From: Sphingobium sp. CR2-8
GTDB lineage: Bacteria > Pseudomonadota > Alphaproteobacteria > Sphingomonadales > Sphingomonadaceae
Reading direction: 5' to 3'
DNA: 64,000 bases
Assembly (NCBI RefSeq): GCF_035818615.1
Contig: NZ_JAYKZY010000001.1
Span: 474,501-538,500 of the forward strand
Shown here: positions 36,232 to 44,307 of the stretch, in pieces
Layout of the letters: each line of letters begins with the position of its first letter
Position numbering within the stretch: position 1 is the stretch's first letter
Made by a program: the position numbers and the translations under genes
Notes under the pieces: generated by a model
The model's input: the letters and a program-made list of their open reading frames with translations, nothing else
Databases searched by the model: none
Told to the model about the DNA's origin: nothing

Positions 36232-37107
36232 TCAGCGAAGGTTGGAAAGGCGCTCCTCTATCGCACGAAGCAAGGGCGGCATGTCGTTGAGCAGATATTC
36301 GGCGTCGGCGGTGCCCGCCCAGCCGATCGTGCGTTCGATCGAGAAGCCGGCCAGTCGCGGCCTGACGACGCCCGGGGCGCGATAGCAGGCGGGCATGACC
36401 GTCAAGCCCAGGCCTGCCGCGACCATATGCAACACCCGTTCGTCGTTGGTGGAGCGGAAGGCGAAATGGGGGCGTATGCCTCTTTCTGTGAAAAACCGGC
36501 TGGTGTCGGACAACGCCTCGCAATGACGTCGTACGATCATCACGTCCTGCGCCAATCGTTCCGGCGCGATCTCCCGCTCTGCTGCAAGCGGGTGGTTGGC
36601 TGACAGGGCCAGGCCATAGCCTTCGGTCATGACCGCGCGCTCCATGAAACGGTCGCCGCCACGCCCCACAAGCGTAAGCGCGCAGTCGATCCGTCCCTTC
36701 GCCAGATGGCCGGTCAGTTCCCGCTCGCTGCCGAACAGAAGTTCGAACCGATAGCCGTCCGTCGGACGGGTTTGCGCGATGCAGTCGGCGATGACATCTG
36801 CGGGTATGCTGGACAGGATGCCGATGCGCAGATTGGGATGCTCCATGTCGCCGCCGGACATGGATTGGAGCGCGTTGTTGAACTCCCGCTCGATCCGCCG
36901 GGCGTGGACCAGGAAGCGCGCGCCGGCATTCGTCAGCTCCACGCGCTGGCTGGAACGGATGAAGAGTTGGAGTTGAAGCGTCCGTTCCAGCTTGGCGATG
37001 CCGACCGACAAGGTAGGCTGGGACACATGGCAGTGCAGCGCCGCGCGCGAGAAATTGCCTTGGTCCACGACAGCCAGAAAGTAGCGGAGCAGATATCGAT
37101 CGAGCAT
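36232..37107 (-). CDS. LysR family transcriptional regulator (divergent from the leucine operon)
   Basis: 291 residues from ATG 37107. The HTH is LLRYFLAVVDQGNFSRAALH, then CHVSQPTLSVGIAKLERTLQ. A periplasmic-binding-protein-like effector domain follows. An in-frame TTG at 37125 has an SD too close to use, so I prefer the ATG. It is divergent from isovaleryl-CoA dehydrogenase with a LysR-type palindrome between them, so it probably controls leucine catabolism in response to a pathway intermediate. MerR-type LiuR does this job in gammaproteobacteria. Confidence 0.9.
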   Translation of the reverse strand: MLDRYLLRYFLAVVDQGNFSRAALHCHVSQPTLSVGIAKLERTLQLQLFIRSSQRVELTNAGARFLVHARRIEREFNNALQSMSGGDMEHPNLRIGILSSIPADVIADCIAQTRPTDGYRFELLFGSERELTGHLAKGRIDCALTLVGRGGDRFMERAVMTEGYGLALSANHPLAAEREIAPERLAQDVMIVRRHCEALSDTSRFFTERGIRPHFAFRSTNDERVLHMVAAGLGLTVMPACYRAPGVVRPRLAGFSIERTIGWAGTADAEYLLNDMPPLLRAIEERLSNLR

Positions 37108-37141
37108 GGCCTGATGAACCGTCAAGGCTCCACCGGCTGGA

Positions 37142-37160
37142 GCATAGACGTCATCTATGC
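37142..37160. promoter_or_regulatory. LysR-type operator between LysR gene and isovaleryl-CoA dehydrogenase
   Basis: GCATAGA-N5-TCTATGC is a perfect inverted repeat with 7-bp arms. Its core ATAG-N7-CTAT satisfies the T-N11-A LysR rule. It lies 34 nt from the LysR start and 71 nt from the dehydrogenase start. A second, weaker repeat GCTCCA-N5-TGGAGC lies just upstream (about 37127-37143). Confidence 0.55.
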
Positions 37161-37231
37161 CATCCTTAGCCGCAGTTCAATTTTTCTATCCCGATCGATT
37201 GCGGTAAGCAGAGGGTAGGAAGAGGATGATT

Positions 37232-38377
37232 ATGAGCGATTTCGATTTTGCCCTTGGCGACAATGCCGACATGATCCGCGACAGCGCCAGTCGGTTCGCA
37301 TCCGATCGGATCGCGCCGCTTGCGGCCGAGATCGATGCGAAGGACTGGTTCCCGGTGGAACTTTGGCCCGAAATGGGGGCGTTGGGCCTGCATGGCATCA
37401 CCATCGAAGAGGAATATGGCGGGCTTGGCCTGGGCTATCTGGAGCATGTCGTGGCGCAGGAGGAAGTCGCGCGCGCATCCGCGTCCATTGGTTTGAGCTA
37501 TGGCGCGCACTCCAATCTTTGCGTCAATCAGATCCGTCGCTGGGCAAGTCCGCAGCAGAAGGCGAAATATCTGCCCAAGTTGATTTCCGGCGAGCATGTC
37601 GGTTCGCTCGCCATGTCCGAAGCCGGGGCCGGTTCCGACGTCGTGTCGATGAAGCTGAGAGCGGACAAGAAGGGCGACCGCTATGTCCTGAACGGTACGA
37701 AGTTCTGGATCACCAACGCGGCCTATGCCGACACGCTGGTGGTTTATGCCAAGACCGGGGAAGGATCGCGCGGCATCACGACCTTCCTGATCGAGAAGGG
37801 GATGAAGGGTTTTTCGATCGGGCAGAAGATCGACAAGATGGGCATGCGCGGTTCGCCCACGGCGGAACTGGTGTTCGACGATTGCGAAGTGCCGCAAGAC
37901 AATGTGATGGGACCGCTGAACGGTGGCGTGGGCATCTTGATGTCGGGGCTGGACTATGAGCGCACGGTATTGTCGGGCATTCAACTGGGCATCATGCAGG
38001 CATGCCTGGACGTTGTGCTGCCCTATGTTCGGGAGCGCAAGCAGTTCGGCAAGCCGATCGGCGCGTTCCAGTTGATGCAAGCGAAGATCGCGGACATGTA
38101 TGTCGCGCTGAATTCGGCGCGGGCCTATGTCTATGCCGTCGCGCGGGCCTGCGACGCTGGCCGGACGACGCGCTTCGATGCTGCAGGCGCGATCCTTCTG
38201 GCGTCGGAAAATGCGATGAAGGTCGCGCTGGAGGCGGTGCAGGCGCTGGGCGGGGCGGGCTATACCAGGGATTGGCCCGTCGAGCGCTTCATGCGCGACG
38301 CCAAGCTGCTCGATATCGGGGCGGGCACCAACGAGGTGCGGCGGATGCTGATCGGGCGGGAGTTGATCGGGGTATGA
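37232..38377 (+). CDS. ivd: Isovaleryl-CoA dehydrogenase
   Basis: 381 residues. The decisive feature is the moved catalytic base. Glu243 lies in [10 protein letters not shown], as in human isovaleryl-CoA dehydrogenase, while the usual YEGT glutamate is replaced by Ala364 in [11 protein letters not shown]. Flavin motifs [14 protein letters not shown] and [17 protein letters not shown] are present. It oxidises isovaleryl-CoA to 3-methylcrotonyl-CoA in leucine breakdown. Start: GGAAGAGG is 6 nt before ATG 37232, whereas the ATG at 37226 abuts it. It is first in a five-gene operon and overlaps the carboxylase gene by 4 nt. Confidence 0.96.
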   Translation: MSDFDFALGDNADMIRDSASRFASDRIAPLAAEIDAKDWFPVELWPEMGALGLHGITIEEEYGGLGLGYLEHVVAQEEVARASASIGLSYGAHSNLCVNQIRRWASPQQKAKYLPKLISGEHVGSLAMSEAGAGSDVVSMKLRADKKGDRYVLNGTKFWITNAAYADTLVVYAKTGEGSRGITTFLIEKGMKGFSIGQKIDKMGMRGSPTAELVFDDCEVPQDNVMGPLNGGVGILMSGLDYERTVLSGIQLGIMQACLDVVLPYVRERKQFGKPIGAFQLMQAKIADMYVALNSARAYVYAVARACDAGRTTRFDAAGAILLASENAMKVALEAVQALGGAGYTRDWPVERFMRDAKLLDIGAGTNEVRRMLIGRELIGV

Positions 38378-39975
38378 GCGCGCCCGTCATCGACAGCAAG
38401 CTGTTCACCGACAGTGCGGCATTTCGCGCCAACGCGGCGCATAATCGCGCTTTGGCAGGCGAGTTGCGCGCCAAGGTGGCGAAATCGGCCTTAGGCGGAT
38501 CGGAGGCTGCGCGGAACAAGCATGTCGCGCGGGGCAAGCTGCTGCCCCGCGACCGGGTGGAACGGTTGCTCGATCCCGGATCGCCTTTCCTGGAGATCGG
38601 TCAGTTGGCCGCGAACGGCCTGTATGGCGACGAAGTGCCGGGAGCGGGCATCATCGCCGGGATCGGCCGGGTGTCGGGGCGACAGGTGATGATCGCCTGC
38701 AACGACGCTACCGTGAAGGGTGGCACCTATTATCCGCTGACGGTGAAGAAGCATCTGCGCGCGCAGGAAATCGCGGCGGAAAACCGGCTGCCCTGCATCT
38801 ATCTAGTCGACAGCGGCGGGGCGAACCTGCCCAACCAGGCCGACGTCTTCCCCGACCGCGATCATTTCGGCCGCATATTCTTCAACCAAGCCAATATGAG
38901 CGCGCAGGCTATTCCGCAGATCGCTTGCGTGATGGGCAGTTGCACCGCAGGTGGCGCCTATGTGCCTGCGATGTCCGATGAAAGCGTGATCGTGCGGAAC
39001 CAGGGGACGATCTTCCTGGCGGGGCCACCACTGGTGCAGGCGGCGACGGGTGAGATCATCAGCGCGGAGGATCTGGGCGGCGGCGATTTGCATGGCCGCA
39101 AGTCGGGTGTTGTCGATCATGTCGCGGACAATGACGAACATGCGCTGACGATCGTGCGGGATATCGTGGCGACGTTGCAGCCGGATCGGATAGCGGACGG
39201 CAATCTGCGCGCGCCGGTCCCACCCCAATATGATCCCGCCGAACTCTATGGCATCATTCCACAAGACGTCCGCGCGCCCTATGACGTGCGCGAAGTGATC
39301 GCGCGGATCGTGGACGGCAGCGCATTGCATGAGTTCAAGGCGCTCTATGGCACGACGCTGGTCTGCGGCTTTGCGCATATTCATGGCATGCCCGTCGCCA
39401 TCCTGGCGAATAATGGCGTCCTGTTCAGCGAAAGCGCGATCAAGGGGGCGCATTTCATCGAACTGGCATGCCAGCGGCGCATACCCCTGCTGTTCCTCCA
39501 GAATATTTCCGGCTTCATGGTGGGCGGCAAATATGAGGCGGAAGGGATTGCCAAGAATGGGGCGAAGCTGGTCACGGCTGTCGCGACGGCTTCGGTCCCC
39601 AAAGTGACTGTGCTGATCGGCGGCAGTTTCGGCGCGGGCAATTATGGCATGTGCGGGCGCGCCTATCAGCCGCGCTTCCTGTTTACTTGGCCCAACGCCC
39701 GCATCTCCGTCATGGGAGGGGAGCAGGCGGCGAGCGTGCTGGCGACAGTTCATCGCGACGCCGCCAAATGGACGGTGGAAGAGGCCGAAGCCTTCAAGGC
39801 GCCGATCCGGCAGACATATGAGGATGAAGGCAATCCCTATTACGCCACCGCGCGCCTGTGGGACGATGGCATTATCGACCCGGCCCAGACCCGCGACGTG
39901 CTGGGGCTGGCCTTTGCCGCAACGCTGAACGCACCGATCGCCGATCGGGCGCAGTTCGGCGTGTTCAGGATGTAA
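38374..39975 (+). CDS. liuB: Methylcrotonyl-CoA carboxylase, carboxyltransferase (beta) subunit
   Basis: 533 residues, the usual length. It has two crotonase-like carboxyltransferase halves, with motifs [37 protein letters not shown] and [19 protein letters not shown], which are characteristic of the MCC beta subunit rather than the propionyl or acetyl enzymes. It transfers carboxyl from biotin to 3-methylcrotonyl-CoA to give 3-methylglutaconyl-CoA. The ATG overlaps the dehydrogenase stop (ATGA). The alpha subunit follows 5 nt downstream. Confidence 0.96.
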   Translation: MSAPVIDSKLFTDSAAFRANAAHNRALAGELRAKVAKSALGGSEAARNKHVARGKLLPRDRVERLLDPGSPFLEIGQLAANGLYGDEVPGAGIIAGIGRVSGRQVMIACNDATVKGGTYYPLTVKKHLRAQEIAAENRLPCIYLVDSGGANLPNQADVFPDRDHFGRIFFNQANMSAQAIPQIACVMGSCTAGGAYVPAMSDESVIVRNQGTIFLAGPPLVQAATGEIISAEDLGGGDLHGRKSGVVDHVADNDEHALTIVRDIVATLQPDRIADGNLRAPVPPQYDPAELYGIIPQDVRAPYDVREVIARIVDGSALHEFKALYGTTLVCGFAHIHGMPVAILANNGVLFSESAIKGAHFIELACQRRIPLLFLQNISGFMVGGKYEAEGIAKNGAKLVTAVATASVPKVTVLIGGSFGAGNYGMCGRAYQPRFLFTWPNARISVMGGEQAASVLATVHRDAAKWTVEEAEAFKAPIRQTYEDEGNPYYATARLWDDGIIDPAQTRDVLGLAFAATLNAPIADRAQFGVFRM

Positions 39976-39980
39976 TCGCG

Positions 39981-41846
39981 ATGATCCAATCCCTTCTGAT
40001 CGCCAATCGCGGCGAAATCGCCTGCCGCGTCATCCGCACGGCGCGGCGCATGGGCATCCGCACCGTCGCCGTCTATTCGGACGCCGACGCCGACGCGCTG
40101 CATGTACGCGATGCGGACGTCGCCGTGCATATCGGTCCTTCGCCGGTGCGCGAGAGCTATCTGCTGGGCGATCGGATCATCGCCGCTGCGCTGGAGACGG
40201 GAGCGGAGGCGATCCATCCCGGTTATGGCTTCCTCTCGGAAAATGCCGAATTTGCTCAGGCGGTCATCGACGCAGGGCTGATCTGGGTCGGGCCCGACCC
40301 CGCCAGCATATTGGCGATGGGGTTGAAAGATGCAGCCAAGACACTGATGGCGAAGGCCGGCGTGCCGGTGACGCCCGGCTATATGGGCGAAATCCAGACG
40401 ACCGAGCATCTGAAGGCGCAAGCCGACGCGATCGGCTATCCCGTCCTCATCAAGGCGGTGGCGGGCGGCGGTGGCAAGGGGATGCGGCTGGTTGAGGCTT
40501 CGGCCGATTTCGCCGATGCCCTGGCATCCTGCCAGCGGGAGGCGGCGTCCTCCTTCGGCAATGCGCATGTGCTGATCGAGAAATACATCCAGCGCCCGCG
40601 CCATATTGAAGTGCAGGTGTTCGGTGACAAGCATGGCCATATCGTCCATCTGTTCGAGCGCGATTGTTCGCTACAGCGACGCCACCAGAAGGTGATCGAG
40701 GAAGCGCCGGCCCCCGGCATGACCGATTGCACGCGCGCCGCCATCTGCGACGCGGCGGTGCGGGCAGCGAAAGCGGTCAACTATGTCGGGGCAGGGACGA
40801 TCGAATTCATCGCCGACGGATCGGCCGGCTATGTCAGTCCCGACCGCATATGGTTCATGGAAATGAACACGCGGCTTCAGGTCGAGCATCCGGTGACCGA
40901 GGAGATCACAGGCGTCGATCTGGTCGAATGGCAATTGCGGATCGCAGCCGGCGAACCCTTGCCCAAGCAACAGCATGAATTGTCGATCAACGGCCATGCG
41001 ATGGAGGTGCGGCTTTATGCGGAAGACCCCGCCAAGGGCTTCCTGCCGTCGATCGGTCGGCTTGAACAGTTCGAACTGGATGGCAGCGTCCGCATCGACA
41101 AGGGCGTGTATCAGGGCGCGCGCATATCGCCCTATTACGACCCGATGATCGCCAAGATGATCGCGCATGCGAGCGATCGGGAAGCCGCGCGCGCAGATCT
41201 GGTCCACGCGCTGGACAGGAGCGTCATCTGGCCGGTCCGCACCAACGCCGCCTTCCTCATGAACCTGCTGGACCACCCCGATTTCGTGGCGGGATCGGTT
41301 GACACCGGCCTGATCGCGCGAGCGGGCGACACGCTGATGCCATCGCCGCTCCCGTCGGATGATTTGCTGTCGGATGCAGCCGCGCAATTTGGGCGTCAGG
41401 CCCTCGCCGGTTTCCGGCTGAATGCGGTGCCGCAGCAGGATATCATGCTGACCGTCAATGGGCAGGCGATGGCGGCCCATATGCCGATCTACGACTATGT
41501 CGAGCAGAAGGCGCTTGCCGGGCGGTTCGACGCGCCCGAAGCGTTGTGGTGGACGGAAAACGGCCAGACCTGGCGGATCGAGCCGTGCCGCGTTTCAGGC
41601 GAGGGCGGCGGGGCGGCCGCCGATGGCGCGATCCTTTCGCCCATGCCGGGGCGGATCATTGCGGTCGCGGTCGCCGCAGGTGAGACGGTGCTTAAAGGCC
41701 AGAAGCTGCTGACGCTGGAAGCCATGAAGATGGAGCATAGCCTAGTCGCGCCCTTTGATGGCACCATCGCGGAACTCAACGCGCAGGAGGGCGGGCAGGT
41801 GAGCGAAGGCGCGCTGCTGGTCAAGATCGAAGCCGCCGTCGATTGA
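39981..41846 (+). CDS. liuD: Methylcrotonyl-CoA carboxylase, biotin carboxylase/carrier (alpha) subunit
   Basis: 621 residues: a biotin carboxylase domain (1-450) opening SLLIANRGEIACRVIRTARR, with ATP-binding AGGGGKGMR and HIEVQVFGD, a linker that binds the beta subunit, and a C-terminal biotinyl domain with Lys583 in LEAMKMEHS as the biotin site. It carboxylates biotin with ATP and bicarbonate. Together with the preceding gene it forms the dodecameric carboxylase of leucine degradation. Confidence 0.96.
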   Translation: MIQSLLIANRGEIACRVIRTARRMGIRTVAVYSDADADALHVRDADVAVHIGPSPVRESYLLGDRIIAAALETGAEAIHPGYGFLSENAEFAQAVIDAGLIWVGPDPASILAMGLKDAAKTLMAKAGVPVTPGYMGEIQTTEHLKAQADAIGYPVLIKAVAGGGGKGMRLVEASADFADALASCQREAASSFGNAHVLIEKYIQRPRHIEVQVFGDKHGHIVHLFERDCSLQRRHQKVIEEAPAPGMTDCTRAAICDAAVRAAKAVNYVGAGTIEFIADGSAGYVSPDRIWFMEMNTRLQVEHPVTEEITGVDLVEWQLRIAAGEPLPKQQHELSINGHAMEVRLYAEDPAKGFLPSIGRLEQFELDGSVRIDKGVYQGARISPYYDPMIAKMIAHASDREAARADLVHALDRSVIWPVRTNAAFLMNLLDHPDFVAGSVDTGLIARAGDTLMPSPLPSDDLLSDAAAQFGRQALAGFRLNAVPQQDIMLTVNGQAMAAHMPIYDYVEQKALAGRFDAPEALWWTENGQTWRIEPCRVSGEGGGAAADGAILSPMPGRIIAVAVAAGETVLKGQKLLTLEAMKMEHSLVAPFDGTIAELNAQEGGQVSEGALLVKIEAAVD

Positions 41847-41877
41847 CGCGCGTGGATGGAAAAGGGTGCGAGACGAT

Positions 41878-42327
41878 ATGGCAGGACGATATTTCGACCA
41901 GTGGCAGGTGGGCGACCGCATCGAGCATGACATCAGGCGGACGGTGACGGAGACGGACAATCTGCTGTTCACGGTGATGACCCATAACAGCCAGCCGCTC
42001 CATCTGGACGCGGAGGCGGCGAAGGCGTCGGAGTTCGGGCAGATACTGGTCAACGGCACCTTCACTTTCGCACTGATGATCGGGCTTTCCATCACGGACA
42101 CGACGCTGGGCACGCTGATCGCCAATCTGGGCTATGACAAGCTGGTGCATCCCAAGCCTGTCGCGATCGGCGATACGATGCGCGGCACGACGGTGGTCGC
42201 GGACCTCAAGGAATCCAGGTCTCGACCCAATGCGGGGATCGTCACCTTTGCGCACGAACTGCTGAACCAGCGGGACGAGGTGGTGTGCCGGTGCCTGCGC
42301 ATGGCGTTGTTGAAGAAGGCGGGCTGA
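41878..42327 (+). CDS. MaoC-like hydratase in the leucine operon
   Basis: 149 residues, a single hot-dog domain. The hydratase motif usually reads SGDxNPLHxD. Here it is THNSQPLHLD, so the catalytic Asp position is Asn while the His is kept. This variant, together with TDTTLGTLIANLG, resembles MaoC proteins that pair with CitE-like lyases (itaconyl- or mesaconyl-CoA hydratase type). No LiuC-type methylglutaconyl-CoA hydratase is present, so it may hydrate 3-methylglutaconyl-CoA to HMG-CoA; that is inference. ATG 41878 has a weak SD; GTG at 41866 would add four residues. Confidence 0.85.
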   Translation: MAGRYFDQWQVGDRIEHDIRRTVTETDNLLFTVMTHNSQPLHLDAEAAKASEFGQILVNGTFTFALMIGLSITDTTLGTLIANLGYDKLVHPKPVAIGDTMRGTTVVADLKESRSRPNAGIVTFAHELLNQRDEVVCRCLRMALLKKAG

Positions 42328-43157
42328 TGCGGTTGCGTTCGCTGCTTTTCATGCCCGCCGATCGGCCCGAGCGGTTCACCAAGGCTGCGGCCAGCGGCGC
42401 CGACGCGCTGATCCTGGACCTGGAGGATTCGGTCGTGCCGGATCGGAAGGCGGCGGGGCGCGAGGCAGTGGCGCGGTGGCTGGCGGCGGACCGACACATC
42501 ACCACCTTTGTTCGGGTGAACCACCTGGGCAGCGAATGGACGGCCGACGACCTTCAGGCCGTGATGCCGGGGCAGCCCGATGGCATCATGCTGCCCAAGG
42601 CCGAAGGCGCGGCTAGCGTACGAGCGCTGATGGCGCTGATGGGCGGGGCATCGACACCCGTGCTGCCGATCGCGACGGAGACGCCGGCGGCGATCTTTGA
42701 ACTAGGGAGCTATGGCGCGGTCGGGGATCGGCTGGCGGGACTGACATGGGGGGCCGAAGACCTGCCCGCCGCGATCGGCGCGTCGACGGCCAGGGAAACG
42801 GACGGCCGCTACACGCCGCCCTATGAGATGGTGCGATCGCTGACATTATTTGCCGCGCATGCGGCCGGAACGCTGGCGATCGAAACCGTCTATCCCAAGG
42901 TCGACGATGCCGACGGACTGGCCGCCTATGTCGCGCGCGCCCGGCGGGACGGCTTCGTCGGGATGATGGCCATCCATCCCAGGCAGGTGGCGATCATCAA
43001 CGACGGCTTCACGCCGACAGCGGCGGACATGGCAGAAGCGCGCGCCATTATCGACGCCTTCGATGGCGCACCGGAGGCGGGTGCGCTGCTCCATAATGGT
43101 CGGATGATCGATCGGCCGCATCTGGTGCAGGCGCGGCGGATTTTGGGGCTTTCCTAG
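42327..43157 (+). CDS. CitE/HpcH-type CoA-ester lyase in the leucine operon
   Basis: 276 residues of the HpcH/HpaI aldolase or citrate-lyase-beta family. The TIM-barrel motifs RSLLFMPADRPERF, ALILDLEDSVVPDRK (Mg2+-binding Glu), MLPKAEG, LPIATETPAAIFEL and WGAEDLPAAIGA are present. Relatives are malyl-CoA, citramalyl-CoA and methylmalyl-CoA lyases. The ATG overlaps the MaoC stop (TGATG). No HMG-CoA lyase of the classic HMGL family is in the operon. This protein could perform that retro-Claisen step, HMG-CoA to acetyl-CoA plus acetoacetate. It could instead serve citramalyl- or malyl-CoA. Confidence 0.88.
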   Translation: MRLRSLLFMPADRPERFTKAAASGADALILDLEDSVVPDRKAAGREAVARWLAADRHITTFVRVNHLGSEWTADDLQAVMPGQPDGIMLPKAEGAASVRALMALMGGASTPVLPIATETPAAIFELGSYGAVGDRLAGLTWGAEDLPAAIGASTARETDGRYTPPYEMVRSLTLFAAHAAGTLAIETVYPKVDDADGLAAYVARARRDGFVGMMAIHPRQVAIINDGFTPTAADMAEARAIIDAFDGAPEAGALLHNGRMIDRPHLVQARRILGLS

Positions 43158-43310
43158 GACATACCAGCGCGAAAGAGACAGCGAGTTGGACAGTTGTGAG
43201 CATTTTTCGCATTCCGCACTATTTAACATAAGATATATTATCGAACTTACATTGAGGCGATTGGGACAGGGCTTTATCCAGGCGTAAGACCAAGTTGCAT
43301 TGGCCAGTTC

Positions 43311-43374
43311 TTCCCCAGCGTATTCCGGGGTCCAGTCCCGCGCTCAGAACTGGACCCCGGCCTTCGCCGAGGAA
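43311..43374. repeat. Imperfect palindromic intergenic repeat (REP-like)
   Basis: Two 26-nt arms, 43311-43336 and 43349-43374, match as inverted repeats at 21 of 26 positions; the inner 12 (CCGGGGTCCAGT/ACTGGACCCCGG) are perfect, with a 12-nt loop. The 'ctggaccccgg' core is familiar to me from dispersed sphingomonad intergenic repeats, though this window has no second copy I noticed. It lies between convergently unrelated genes and may also terminate the leucine operon. The remaining 43158-43484 holds no gene. Confidence 0.55.
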
Positions 43375-43484
43375 CCGCCTTATGGGTCAGCATCATCGCA
43401 TTATAGTATAGCAAGGCAACAGTAGCGTTGCTGATCGCATTGCCATAGAGGAGCCACGACATTCCCGCTCAATCAGGCAATCGC

Positions 43485-43823
43485 ATGGCGCGCAAACATT
43501 CAAGACATGGTCCCTATGAAGAGCCGCAGGGCGAGGACGAGGCCCCTGCCGTGGTGCCCGATTGCTGGCTGTGCGGCCGACCTACGGGAAAGACGATCCT
43601 GTGGCATCACCCGGTGCCAAAGAGTCGCGGCGGGCGCGATGTCGTACCCATGCATCCCATCTGTCAACAAACGCTGATCGGCAATTTCACCAATTCCGAA
43701 TTGCAGCGGCATGGCATGGATGTCGAGGGCCTTCTGGCCCACCCCAATGTCCGCAAATTCGTGGATTGGGTGGCGAACAAGGACCCCGACTTTACGGCCC
43801 CCATAGCCAAGAAGCAGCGCTGA
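43485..43823 (+). CDS. HNH endonuclease-like protein
   Basis: 112 residues. A zinc-finger CWLCG is followed by LWHHPVPKSRGGRDVVPMHP and ICQ, an HNH (ββα-metal) core with the spaced His and Cys residues. Proteins of this size occur singly in many alphaproteobacteria without a known restriction or homing role. There is no methylase, phage or intron neighbour. It ends directly against the convergent HxlR gene, with no base between the stop codons. Confidence 0.8.
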   Translation: MARKHSRHGPYEEPQGEDEAPAVVPDCWLCGRPTGKTILWHHPVPKSRGGRDVVPMHPICQQTLIGNFTNSELQRHGMDVEGLLAHPNVRKFVDWVANKDPDFTAPIAKKQR

Positions 43824-44207
43824 TCAGGCGGGACGCCGCGACGTCGGCCGACTGCCCAGTTGATCCAGCGCGTCGGCATTTTCACGTCCCCAGGCATAGA
43901 GCCATTCGATCGGCTCGACGAAGCGCAGGCCCAGCGGCGTCAGGCGATATTCGACCGCAGGCGGTATCGTGCCGTGGACGTGGCGCGTGACAAGCCCGAC
44001 AGCTTCCATGTCCCGCAACGTCTGGGTCAGCATCTTCTTGGAAATGCCGGGCAGGCTGCGGTGCAATACGCCCGTGCGGGCCACGCCATCCAGCCGTGCG
44101 TGCAGGACATGCAGGATCATGCTCGTCCATTTCGTTGCGAACAGTTCGAGCACGCGGCGCGGTGCGCAATCCTCCCGCCAGTGGTCGTCGATAGCGATCT
44201 TGTCCAT
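43824..44207 (-). CDS. HxlR family transcriptional regulator
   Basis: 127 residues with the HxlR winged helix: FATKWTSMILHVLHA, LHRSLPGISKKMLTQTLRDM and the wing HGTIPPAVEYRLTPLGL. It has an unusual N-terminal Cys in WREDCAPRRVLELF; a cysteine there is common in redox or electrophile-sensing HxlR proteins. It is divergent from a PRISE-type reductase gene with tandem AATGGTGCC-like repeats between them, so it probably represses that gene. Confidence 0.92.
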   Translation of the reverse strand: MDKIAIDDHWREDCAPRRVLELFATKWTSMILHVLHARLDGVARTGVLHRSLPGISKKMLTQTLRDMEAVGLVTRHVHGTIPPAVEYRLTPLGLRFVEPIEWLYAWGRENADALDQLGSRPTSRRPA

Positions 44208-44214
44208 GCCAAGT

Positions 44215-44250
44215 GGTTACCCAATGGTGCCTATGTCCCCAATTGGTGCC
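44215..44250. promoter_or_regulatory. Tandem repeats in the HxlR/reductase divergent region (candidate HxlR operator)
   Basis: CCAATGGTGCC (44221-44231) and CCAATTGGTGCC (44239-44250) are near-identical, about 18 bp apart, and the first is preceded by GGTTACC, making an imperfect palindrome. The pair covers the region between the two divergent starts (44207 and 44308). Confidence 0.45.
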
Positions 44251-44307
44251 GTCTAGCAGCATCGCCTGCCGCTGCCTAGCTAAGGGCGAACAGCAGGAGT
44301 TTTCGAT

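Noticed and set aside
43485-43823. HNH protein as part of a restriction or anti-phage island
   Set aside because: No methylase, helicase, toxin or other defence gene lies nearby; neighbours are metabolic or regulatory.
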